NCBI RefSeq assembly: GCF_026262505.1
Contig: NC_067204.1
Span: 6,791,797 to 6,855,796 of the forward strand
Length of the DNA: 64,000 bases
Reading direction: 5' to 3'
Origin: Trichomonas vaginalis G3
Lineage: Eukaryota > Parabasalia > Trichomonadida > Trichomonadidae
The position numbers and the translations under genes were made by a program. The notes under the pieces were generated by a model. That model had not been told where the DNA came from. It worked only from the letters and a program-made list of their open reading frames with translations, and made no database searches. This document shows, in pieces, positions 32,401 to 40,695 of this stretch (position 1 is the first letter of the stretch; each line of letters starts with the position of its first letter).

Positions 32401-32956
32401 AGTATTCTGTACTGCAGAGGACATGGGTCTTCAAATATTTTACCAGGATACCGACAGTATGCACTTATATAATGAAGACATCCCAAAGCTTGCAGCAGAG
32501 TTTAAGAAGAGATATGGTAGAGAACTTATAGGAAAGAACCTTGGTCAATTTCATAGCGACTTTGCAGAAATAACACCTGGAAAACAAAGTTTAGCTTATA
32601 AAAGTATTTTCTGTGGAAAGAAGACCTACATAGACTTACTCACTAACGATTTAAATGAAGTTGCATTTCACTGCAGAATGAAAGGCGTGAAGCAAGATGT
32701 TATTGCTTTAACCGCTAATGAAATGTTTCCTGAAGCTATACAATGCTATTACAATGAAGATAAGAACATTCACATACCTGTTGGAACATATGACAAAGAC
32801 TCTGAGTTCAGTTTAATGAAACTTTACAAAGCACTTTATGATGGTCAAGAGATTGCATTCGACTTATGTAAGTCATGTCAACCTTGCTTTGCTGAAAAGT
32901 TCAACTTTTCAATAACGACTAAAACAAGCTTTATTCGTAAGTTGAAGTTCTGAGGT

Positions 32957-32986
32957 CATGGGCTTCGCCCTTGCCGCTAGCGGCTT
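32957..32986 (-). repeat. GC-rich double hairpin, copy 3
   Basis: On the minus strand AAGCCGC-TA-GCGGC then GGGC-GAA-GCCC-ATG. It lies just after the polymerase relic and looks non-coding here. Confidence 0.75.
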
Positions 32987-33115
32987 ATTTTTGTCAGCAA
33001 TGAGGTCATGAATGAGTCATGAATGAGGTCATTCGTGATAAAAATAAAGCTAGCGTAGATTTTACAATACTGCGATGGTAAGTTTAAGAGTTGTGCTTCA
33101 ATGTAGAGACAGTCT

Positions 33116-33917
33116 TTATGGTCTGGAGGCAAGAACACTGGACATTTTATGGTCATGAGTGGAGAACATGTCTATCCAAAACTCACGATTGAAGCCAGTT
33201 AATTTATAGTATTTAGGGTTAGGAAGTGGTGAAGTTCTTGTATGACCAATGAACTCATTTTCAACTCCTTTACTTAAGTTTGAATATAATATAGCTTGCT
33301 TTCTATCCCAAATGCCAGGTGTTACAATCTTTGAAAATTCATTTTTCCTCGAAGCATTGCATCATAATTGAAAACATTCTTAAATCATCACTTGGTTCAG
33401 AGATTTGAAATCTTATACGTAATGGATTTTCTTTCTTTTAGCGACTTCATTGAATGGTGAGAATACAATGAATTGACAGTCATGAGTTCCATCTTCATTT
33501 TCATTAAATTCATAATGAAAGTCTATAAGTTGTGGCTGACTACCTTCTTCTTTCAGTTGTGCAAGAAACTCACGTAAAGGCTGTAAAGTTTGTACTTCAA
33601 TGTTGAACTTTTTCTCGAACATCTCATTAAATGAAATCATACATTGCAACAATGTTGTATCGTCTTTAAAGTATTTGTATATGTGAATGTTTTGGGCGCT
33701 TAAAGACTGTTCGTCATTTTCTATCTCGACTTGAAGTATAAAGTCAACCTTTCTGAAAGCACGTGTTATATACATAGATTTATGCACAATGTACTTCTCT
33801 TCATTTATGTTCACAATCCAGTCTGTTGGAAACTTAAACGTTATCTCTGTTCCCCTTTATTTTGACGTCAGGGTTTTCACTACTGAACGCAACAGTTAAA
33901 GGTATTTGTCTATACAT
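33116..33917 (-). pseudogene. Unknown element A gene relic
   Basis: This minus-strand relic starts MYRQIPLTVAFSSENPDV and ends with a NPKYYKLTGFNREFWIDMFS segment. The middle, 33413-33814, is one clean open stretch with an acidic FHYEFNENEDGTHDCQFIVF segment. I do not recognise the family. A mainly beta-strand structural protein is possible, since the capsid-like remains are next door. It has about two breaks. Confidence 0.4.
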
Positions 33918-33936
33918 TTAGTTCGGATAAAAATAA

Positions 33937-34265
33937 ACCATTTACTCCTTTCTTTGCTTCAGCTTCTTTAGCTTTTTGTTCTTCCTTTGCTTTTGCTTCT
34001 TCTCTAGCTTTTTTCGCCAGCAAACGTGGGTTCTTCTGTCTTCCAGCAGCTAATGCAGCTAGTTGTTTTTTCACTAAGTTTTCTCTTTGGTCTCTCTGGC
34101 TTTTGTTCTTGTTTTTGTTCCTTCAGTTCGGATAAAATTTGCTCGCGAATTTCTTTCTTCAATGCTTCAACATCTATGACCCCTTGGGTCTTGTCCGTAG
34201 GGCTTGTTGAGTCATTTGACTGCAGATAAAAAACTAAATTAAAACTTTAACCGATGTAAAATGAG
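33937..34265 (-). pseudogene. Lys/Glu/Gln-rich element A relic
   Basis: This is a minus-strand low-complexity relic, rich in Lys, Glu and Gln (pieces such as KAREEAKAKEEQKAKEAEAK). No family can be named. It may be a DNA-binding or scaffold-like tail protein. Broken, a few breaks. Confidence 0.3.
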
Positions 34266-34694
34266 CTTGTCAAAATCAGAACGAGAGTCTATTATATTAA
34301 ATGACGCCAGAGGAATACAAATCCTTTCTATTATGTAAGTCAGAGTAAGATGGTAAAATATATGTAAGAAAAAGAAAGGTACCATTAGCGAATGCAGAGA
34401 GCGACAACATTAAGGTGCATGGCAAGGGTGAAGTCCACGAAGCCCATATAAAACTTCTGTTCAAACTGAGCCACCAAAAGAACAAGAAGAAAAGAAGCCA
34501 GATGTACTTTCAATAACGAACCAAGAGCTTATTGCAAAGTTCGTGAATTTCATATTGAAAAGCAAACCGAGTCAAAGAACCCTGACCCGCCAGTGAAAGA
34601 AGTCGAGACAAAAGAGAATGTACAGTTCATTGAAAATGTCAAGAAACAACTTCCACCACGAATGCCAAGAAGAAGAGTGAGAATAATGAAGTAA
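34261..34694 (+). pseudogene. Unknown element A relic
   Basis: It begins MSLSKSERESIILNDARGIQ and ends with a basic tail (PRRRVRIMK). It is not recognised. It sits directly before the capsid-like relic in the same direction and may be a small core or scaffold gene. Several breaks. Confidence 0.3.
34421..34446 (+). repeat. Degenerate double-hairpin relative
   Basis: GGCAAGGG, nine other bases, then CGAAGCCCAT. Without those nine bases it matches the second half of copy 3 (GGCAAGGGCGAAGCCCAT), so it is probably a decayed copy. Confidence 0.35.
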
Positions 34695-34722
34695 ATAGAT
34701 ATTTTTATCTGAAGTAAATACA

Positions 34723-36298
34723 ATGCAGAACGAACAGTTAAACGAATTTACTCCAGCAGAGCATATTCATCAGATTCGCTCATATTTCGATATCATAGAC
34801 AATGCAGTTCAAATTGGTGACACTAATAGAAAATATTCTGACGCAAAGATTCCATCACAACTGGAACTGCTAAAGATAACACATGGGTAACATTCAATCT
34901 CTCACCTCCTGGTGAAAATATGTTGGACCTTTACAATACATTCATTACGTATAAAATGGAAGGTCAATTTATTGTAGATAAAGAAATTGGTTCAGGTTCC
35001 AATAAAACAAACCCACCAGGATTTTGGATTGGTTTCGATGACGCTTTCTATGCAGTTGCTGGATATCAAATCCTTGCAAATGGTCGTATCGTATATTCTC
35101 AAGACAATGCAAGAGAAGAAGCATATATAACTTCAAACTCACAAACTACGAACAAATAAAGAAAGTAGATGTTTTCTCAAAGACTCGACATGAAGATGTA
35201 TGGAGTCATTCGGGAACATGCAGAACAGGACAAATTGTTAGTGGTCCAATTACAGCAGGAAAATCATTTGATTTTAAACTCGTTTAAGAATTCCTGTTAG
35301 AAGATTCCTTCCATTAGAAGCTATTCGATTTATTCCAGCTTTTGCAGGAAACATTCAGCTTAAAGTAAAGTTCAGTAGCGACGCCTTACAATGCACATCT
35401 ATATCTGTAAATGATATCATTGCTTTCAATCCAACTCTTAAAGTTGCATTTGCTTCAGATTCAAATCCACCGACAAATAAATTTGTTCCATGGAATGAAC
35501 CATTCACTATGATAACGAAGGCAGTAGAAGCTAGTGGAACAGTTACTATTACAACTGTAACCCAGCAACTATTTCGAACAAAGATGGATTTTAATGAATT
35601 GTTTCATTCATCCAAAGTCATTCTCTTTAGACCCTAACATTTATACAGAACTTGTAGAACATTATACAAACGAGGCTTTATGTTTTCCTGTTAAAGTTAT
35701 GGATTGGATTCCTATGGACGGTTCATTCTCAAAGAATACAGATAGTTCAAGTGCAACATTTACAGCAGCTTATACGCCTATTAATGTTAAAAGTATTTGG
35801 GCACTATTTAGAAAGAAAGACAACTATTATGTTAATTTTGAGAACCCTAAGTTTAAATATCTTCAGCTTTCCATGGGAGCTTATGGAAATATGCCTGCAG
35901 AACCTGAAAAATCATATGGACTGTATTTTATGAAATGGTTGCGAACGCTTGCAATACAAACAATGATATGATTGGATTTAATGAAGATGTTATGAGGTCA
36001 TTGGTGGATGATGGTAGTGTGGAACATAAATGGGATAGCTATGACACAACACACATTTCTTATGTGGTTTTCCAACAGAAGTGGACTTTTGCTTCCAGCA
36101 AGGTCAAACATCTTACTGCTCCCAATAACATACAAATTGTCTGTTAAAGGACCTATTGAACTAGCAACAGAAAATGTACCAAAGCCACTTATTGGATTTA
36201 TGAGGGATTGTTGCTTTGCCATTCAGGTGCGTGCTAATGGAATCCCAATAATAAGATTAGATGACTATAACTTAGCTACGGACGACAGTGAGGAATAA
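34723..36298 (+). pseudogene. Probable major capsid protein relic (element A)
   Basis: The pieces resemble a double-jelly-roll capsid protein: an N-terminal IRSYFDIIDNAVQIGDTNRK segment, a NMLDLYNTFITYKMEGQFIV strand pair, RFLPLEAIRFIPAFAGNIQL, and a C-terminal ITYKLSVKGPIELATENVPK followed by FMRDCCFAIQVRANGIPIIR. The alternating beta-strand pattern, size (about 500 residues) and place between the polymerase and small membrane-protein genes fit the Polinton capsid gene. This is an inference from pattern; no profile search was possible. Broken, several breaks. Confidence 0.5.
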
Positions 36299-36328
36299 AG
36301 GATGAACGTTTATTTTTAAAGCTTATAA

Positions 36329-36457
36329 ATGAGTTCTTCATCAAACTCTCGCGAACCTTCACCATCTATGAAACAAACTTTACCAAACGATTATGGAGCA
36401 CCTATTGAATATTTCTTACGAGCTGCACAATGGCAAAGAGCAGTCTCACCAAGTTAG
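36329..36457 (+). CDS. Small Ser/Pro-rich protein, 42 aa
   Basis: It starts MSSSSNSREPSPSMKQTLPN and ends RAVSPS. The ATG is preceded by TTTTTAAAGCTTATAA, the element's leader style (T-rich, then TATAAATG). It overlaps the next gene by 28 bp in another frame, as in compact viral gene blocks. Function unknown; the overlap could mean translational coupling. Confidence 0.4.
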   Translation: MSSSSNSREPSPSMKQTLPNDYGAPIEYFLRAAQWQRAVSPS

Positions 36458-36768
36458 GTGTTCCACCAACTCCTGTCAAAAATAGCATTTGGTCAAGTCC
36501 TTATATAAAATATGGTCTCCCACTAGGTTTGCTAGCTACAGCAGGAGCAGTTATGATGTTGAAAAGAAATAAAGCAAATGTTATAAATAATACTGAAGTA
36601 GCTGAATTTGAACAAACTCCGACACCATCACAAACAACACCTTCAATGACTCCTGAACCTATGAAAGTACAAACTCCTGTTCAAAAGTCAACTCCTAAAC
36701 CGACTCCAACATTTAAACCAGAACCTACTCCTCAAATAAATCGTAAAACTCCTGCGTTTCCTTACTGA
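36430..36768 (+). CDS. Small membrane protein with Pro/Thr-rich tail
   Basis: The frame has 112 residues. A hydrophobic segment, KYGLPLGLLATAGAVMML (about residues 27-44), is followed by KRNK, which would place the C-terminus on the basic (cytosolic) side. The rest is Pro/Thr/Gln-rich with repeated TPxP patterns (FEQTPTPSQTTPSMTPEP), a low-complexity stalk. Small single-span proteins of this kind occur next to capsid genes in Polintons and virophages. The role is inferred, perhaps particle-associated. The frame is whole. Confidence 0.5.
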   Translation: MAKSSLTKLGVPPTPVKNSIWSSPYIKYGLPLGLLATAGAVMMLKRNKANVINNTEVAEFEQTPTPSQTTPSMTPEPMKVQTPVQKSTPKPTPTFKPEPTPQINRKTPAFPY

Positions 36769-36816
36769 AAAAATAACGTTATTTTTATTTAATATTAAAA
36801 TTTTTATTTGATTGAA

Positions 36817-37053
36817 ATGACGACTAAAGTCACTGAAGCAATGAAACAAAAGTTTTTGGTAGAATACATTAAATCAGGAGCGGTTCCAGAAGGTTTTTAC
36901 GTTCATACTATGAAGGATGGTAGAGTTCAGTTTAGAAAGATAAAGCAACCATTAGATAGAGAAGGTATATTAAGGAAGATTAAACTTCATGAGGACAACA
37001 TTGCTGAACTTAAGAAGAAGTTAGAAGAGTTGGAGAAAGGAAGAGAGTTATAA
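36817..37053 (+). CDS. Small coiled-coil protein, 78 aa
   Basis: I start it at the ATG at 36817, after a T-rich leader; an in-frame TTG nine bases upstream is not a start in eukaryotes. The first half is a compact basic domain (FYVHTMKDGRVQFRKIKQPL). The last 35 residues form a coiled coil (a LHEDNIAELKKKLEELEKG stretch). It is not recognised. It sits between the membrane protein gene and a GGTGA boundary repeat. Confidence 0.5.
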   Translation: MTTKVTEAMKQKFLVEYIKSGAVPEGFYVHTMKDGRVQFRKIKQPLDREGILRKIKLHEDNIAELKKKLEELEKGREL

Positions 37054-37070
37054 AGCAATGAATTCAACGG

Positions 37071-37107
37071 GTGAAAAAAGAGGTGAGATTTCACCACTTC
37101 ACCTAAA
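37071..37107. repeat. GGTGA boundary repeat, element A copy 6
   Basis: GGGTGAAAAAAGAGGTGAGA then TTTCACCACTTCACC. It is the last member of this family seen, and it helps place the right end of element A beyond 37.1 kb. Confidence 0.65.
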
Positions 37108-37204
37108 TTTATTTTTGTGCTATGTTTTCATACGTGTGAGGGTGGTGATATCATTAATTTTAAGTTTATTTTTATATAAATGACAAAACAAAAATATAAC
37201 ATAT

Positions 37205-37639
37205 CTACTCAACAGGAATGAGACCCTTACTGACTATGTATTCGTTTAATGCTTGATGAAAACAATGGTACATATTATCGTATGGGTATACACAGCGTCT
37301 GTTTCCATCGTCGTCGTATATGTAGAGCTCAAATCCAGTCCAACCTTCTTTTGTACAATATGTAGCTTTATTTAAGTATGCATTTATGTAGATAAGGCAA
37401 TTTTCTTCATCGCTCCAGAAATAATTTTTATTCTTTGTTGAAATAGTTTTCGTTCCTCTGCGACCATAAGGAATGTATGCAATGAACTTTGCGTCATAAG
37501 GGATTGTAATATATTCAGGGTTTCTTTCATCGTCAATGGGTCTGTCTTTGTTAAAATGCATGTTTCTCAGTTTTACTTGAGTTTTGAATAGTTCACGGAA
37601 ACGTTCTGGGAAAGAGTCATAGTAAATGTAGTCGGACAT
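37205..37639 (-). CDS. Unknown element protein, 144 aa
   Basis: This whole frame starts MSDYIYYDSFPERFRELFKT. It is rich in aromatic residues, with TGFELYIYDDDGNRRCVYPY in the second half and a closing helix HQALNEYIVSKGLIP. It has no membrane segment. It is not recognised. On its own strand an AT-rich leader precedes the ATG. It lies at the A/B boundary and could belong to either element. Confidence 0.45.
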   Translation of the reverse strand: MSDYIYYDSFPERFRELFKTQVKLRNMHFNKDRPIDDERNPEYITIPYDAKFIAYIPYGRRGTKTISTKNKNYFWSDEENCLIYINAYLNKATYCTKEGWTGFELYIYDDDGNRRCVYPYDNMYHCFHQALNEYIVSKGLIPVE

Positions 37640-37923
37640 GTCTTTGTAATGAAATAAAAAATTTAAAAAAAATAAAAATAAGGTTATTTTTTATTTAGTG
37701 AGGACGGTAGTGAAGTCATTAGTGAAGTAGTTAGTGAAATCATTAGTGAAGTCGTTTATGTGTCAGATAGTTTTGTAAATATTTAAGGTTAAGTTGGTGT
37801 TATGGTTGTGTTGTAAAATATACGTTACTGGTTTCGTAAAGTGTCAAAACCGCTAAGTGGTGTACGGAGGCGCGCAGTGCCACAGTACACGACTTAGGGA
37901 TACTAACTAAAGTTCCTGATGGA
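37640..37923. other. Boundary region between elements A and B
   Basis: It holds short AGTGAAGT repeats at 37697-37760 and a hairpin at 37853-37897 (CTAAGT-G-GTGTAC paired with GTACAC-G-ACTTAG). A reading frame continuous with the gene at 37924 enters from about 37840 (KTAKWCTEARSATVHDLG), so the right part is probably the 5' end of that gene. Confidence 0.45.
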
Positions 37924-38728
37924 ATGAAAGAATTAGTTCATATTGTTGCTGGTCTTCAAAAAGATGTTAAACAAATGAGAAACGTTTTAACATTACCAGA
38001 AGCTCAAGCATATGCCAAACGTCAAGGTCCAAATTGGGAAGCACACGAAGCAGACATTACGGGTCCAAATGGAAAACCTGATGGTATAAATGAAGTTTTC
38101 GTTACTGATGGTCAAGGTAATATTAAAGTCATAAATGGTTACAAATTAACTATAACTGATTATCCTAAACGTAAAGCATATAATGAACGTTATCCTATGC
38201 AATTTGATGAAAATGGAAAAGCTGTTAAACAATACATTGGAGAAGGTGAAAATGGTCCAATTAATTCATACCGTTATAATCCATATTCTTATTTCAATGA
38301 AGAATTAAATGCTATTGAAGAGGGACCGGATGGATTACCACGATATTCTAACCAGTTTGATGGTCAATATGCAAATATTAGACCTGAAATTTCAGCTAAG
38401 AAATTCTTTAAAGTTGCTTTATTCGATCCAGTTTTCGCAAATGTTAAAGATGAACTTAAACAGCAATTCCAACCAATTAGTAGCAAGAATTGCATCAGGT
38501 GCTTTATCTCAAGCATTCAAAGATTTAATTAAGAAACCATTATATCAGCAACGAGGTTTAACTTATGATTTAGTTAAGGAATCAGATAAAAGAAAATTTG
38601 AGAAATCAGATGATTATAAGAATGCAATTAATGAATATATTAGGTCTATTAATTACAATGAAACAGCTAAAAATCAACTTCAAGAACAAATACAGGGAAT
38701 AATAGATTCAAAAGTTCCAGCAAAATAA
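37924..38728 (+). pseudogene. Probable virion-type protein relic (element B)
   Basis: It begins MKELVHIVAGLQKDVKQMRN, with a possible further N-terminal part upstream (to about 37840). It contains a polar block GPNGKPDGINEVFVTDGQGN followed by INGYKLTITDYPKRKAYNER, then a helical C-terminal part. I recall similar proteins as abundant in trichomonad Maverick elements but cannot name a domain. A minor capsid or core role is a guess from its place at the head of the structural block. Broken, about one break. Confidence 0.45.
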
Positions 38729-38761
38729 AAGTTTAAATATATTTTTTTTATTCGATTATAA

Positions 38762-39432
38762 ATGAGAAGACGTTTCACTAGTCAAAAGAACACTAACGCA
38801 AAAGCAGAGATTATGGTTGGTTATAACGTAAATGATGATAAATCACGAATTATTCAAAATGTTAAAGTTAATGTTAGCCCTGAATTAACAAGGTCAGCAA
38901 CTCAACCAAATTTATTAACTCGTGACTTACCGAAGAATGAGGAGAATGAAGAAAACCATGAGAATGGAGACCCAATCATTTTATCTGAACCTGGTAAAGA
39001 ACCTGTTGAAATTCCTACTTATCCAACATACCCCCACCTCTTTCATCAAACATCGAGAACCCATATAAAATAGACATTAATTCTGAATTAATGAAAATTT
39101 ACCGTGATATAATAATTAATAATTATGATTCAATAATAAATTTAATTGACCAATTCGGTTTAATTATTTTACCTTATGAATCATTAATTCACATTATCGC
39201 CATTCTTTGTGATGTTCAAGATTCAGACGTTAAGATTCAATTTTTCATAGATGATGAGGTTTCATGCTGCGGAACAGTTGCAAAAATAAATCCTATAAAG
39301 GATATTAGCACAATTAAGATATCAAAGAACGGAACAACAACTGAACTTCATTTAACATATAATGATATTTATAATAAAATAGTTGATGAATATAAAATAT
39401 CACTTGAAAAATTCTTTGTTAAGGCTATTTAA
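38762..39432 (+). pseudogene. Unknown element B gene relic
   Basis: It starts MRRRFTSQKNTNAKAEIMVG after a T-rich leader ending TCGATTATAAATG. The N-terminal half is basic then acidic/proline-rich. The C-terminal half (from MKIYRDIIINNYDSIINLID) is a folded-looking domain with alternating strands. It is not recognised. Broken, about one break. Confidence 0.4.
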
Positions 39433-39909
39433 TATTCAAGCATTAACATTATCGAATAATAATCCTTTGAATCATAATCAATAATAATTGACCTTTCACC
39501 AGTTTCTATCGTTTGTTTTATTTCTTTTTGTTCCCCACTATCCGGATCGGTCATTGTAATTGTTTTTGTTATAGTATCAGCTTTATCTTTAACTTCAATC
39601 TTTTTTCCATCGGGATATTTAAACCAAAATTCCAAAAATTCGATATTGTCAATATGTTCATATTTTAATCTATCAATTACATTTTTAATACCATCTGAAA
39701 ATCTTATGAAATGGTCATTATATGGGTTTGATTGAACTAAATTTGAATGAAGTGAAATATAACCTGTTGATGAATATGACACTGACTCATATTTTCTGAA
39801 AACACTAAAATTTATAACATGAATGAAATTTCTTATTCGTTGAATTTATGAATTCTTGAGGTAATCTTATTCTAGTTTTATTTATCACTGGAAAATAACG
39901 CTTTACCAT
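39429..39909 (-). pseudogene. Unknown element B gene relic
   Basis: This minus-strand gene starts MVKRYFPVINKTRIRLPQEF and ends IIIDYDSKDYYSIMLMLEY. A KTITMTDPDSGEQKEIKQTI stretch looks like a beta hairpin. It is not recognised. Its end touches the previous gene's end. About one break. Confidence 0.4.
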
Positions 39910-39928
39910 ATTTTTAATCGTAATAAAA
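39899..39928 (+). promoter_or_regulatory. Element B leader
   Basis: ATTTTTAATCGTAATAAAA precedes the ATG at 39929; TTTTTAAATCGTAATAA precedes the ATG at 40696. The minus-strand leaders at 45311 and 52375 read TTCGTAAGAA before ATG. These look like one element-specific promoter motif. Confidence 0.55.
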
Positions 39929-40171
39929 ATGTCAATTATCAATATTATTTCGAATAATAACTGTGAATTAAATTTAACAGTTAGCGGAATTTATAATGTT
40001 ACTCTCGTTTCTGTGAGTGGTAAATTTAATCCCATTCTTTTAGACCCTTCAGATTATATATCATTTATTAAAGATGACCATGAGCCGCATAGCGGCGGGG
40101 TCGTAGACCTTGAAAAAACGTATGATATGTATATAAATAATGTGATAGCGAAATGGGATATATTAACATGA
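39929..40171 (+). CDS. Small element B protein, 80 aa
   Basis: It starts MSIINIISNNNCELNLTVSG, alternating hydrophobic and polar as in a beta sandwich. It includes a double-hairpin insert read as EPHSGGVVD. It overlaps the next gene by 19 bp. It is not recognised; a small capsid-associated protein is possible. Confidence 0.45.
   Translation: MSIINIISNNNCELNLTVSGIYNVTLVSVSGKFNPILLDPSDYISFIKDDHEPHSGGVVDLEKTYDMYINNVIAKWDILT
40082..40111 (+). repeat. GC-rich double hairpin, copy 4
   Basis: GAGCCGC-ATA-GCGGC then GGTC-GTA-GACC. Both stems are perfect and it is coding in the 39929 frame. Confidence 0.75.
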
Positions 40172-40671
40172 TTTTAAGTTATTTAAATGAATCATTTATC
40201 GTACGGTATGAAGAAAATTTTAAATCAAAACCTGATAAACTTTTTGAACTTGATGAAATAAATAACCTTATTAAATTCCCGCTGAAAATTAAATTTTGTA
40301 CTCCTCATCTTCGTTCATTGTTGGGGATATTAAATTTTGAAAAAGATGTTGGGGATGTTTTGTATTCTGACACTGGTTCCAATTTCATTTTAATCAAATG
40401 TGATAAAGTTAATACCCCAATGAGATTTTCACATCAAACATTAGACCCTAACTCTTACCCATCAATACAAAACATTTTATCCATCAACTTAAACACATTT
40501 TCTTTATCATATCCGTTTCAATTATCCGGGAATTCATTTATTCTTCATTCAAAAGATTTATCAAATATTAAATTTAGAATAACTGACCTATTTGATTGTG
40601 ATTTAGAATTTATGAATGAAATATTATGGCAATTTCAAATAGAGAAAATAGCTGATGAGATAACGGATTAA
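40153..40671 (+). CDS. Probable jelly-roll structural protein (element B)
   Basis: The frame has 172 residues and starts MGYINMILSYLNESFIVRYE. The C-terminal 60 residues have the strand pattern of viral minor capsid or fibre-base proteins: FQLSGNSFILHSKDLSNIKF, RITDLFDCDLEFM, ILWQFQIE. Overlap with the gene before and the fibre gene 25 bp after suggests one structural operon-like block. The family is assigned from pattern only. The frame is whole. Confidence 0.4.
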   Translation: MGYINMILSYLNESFIVRYEENFKSKPDKLFELDEINNLIKFPLKIKFCTPHLRSLLGILNFEKDVGDVLYSDTGSNFILIKCDKVNTPMRFSHQTLDPNSYPSIQNILSINLNTFSLSYPFQLSGNSFILHSKDLSNIKFRITDLFDCDLEFMNEILWQFQIEKIADEITD

Positions 40672-40695
40672 ATATTTATTTTTAAATCGTAATAA

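Larger units (their letters stand above)
29113..32953 (+). pseudogene. Protein-primed DNA polymerase B relic (element A)
   Basis: These are remains of the large replicative polymerase typical of Polintons. Exonuclease signatures are FFADFECSTDG near 30.90 kb, IYFHNLSYDINFI near 31.05 kb and YCKQDVRIL near 31.44 kb. Palm signatures are DFDTVSLYPSAI near 31.70 kb, LILNSIYGKTIL near 32.17 kb and YQDTDSMHLYN near 32.45 kb. A long N-terminal region precedes them, as in this family, and includes an EDNCFVYACIQAG segment. The ATG at 29113 follows a T-rich leader. A 69-bp in-frame tandem duplication lies at about 29362-29499. Broken, with several breaks. Confidence 0.8.
22741..37760. mobile_element. 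Polinton/Maverick-like element A, old and broken
   Basis: This is a run of virus-like genes: fibre with phage-tail-collar end (22773), retroviral-type integrase (23464), KilA-N proteins (24724, 27587), protein-primed DNA polymerase B (29113), capsid-like remains (34723) and small accessory genes to about 37639. The left edge is sharp against the Gly-rich array. The right edge is put near 37.76 kb because the gene-boundary repeat family changes after 37.1 kb and a second gene set follows. I see no terminal inverted repeats or target duplication, so it is probably truncated or composite. It is broken, with well over ten breaks spread over most of the larger genes. It looks clearly older than element B. 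Confidence 0.75.
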
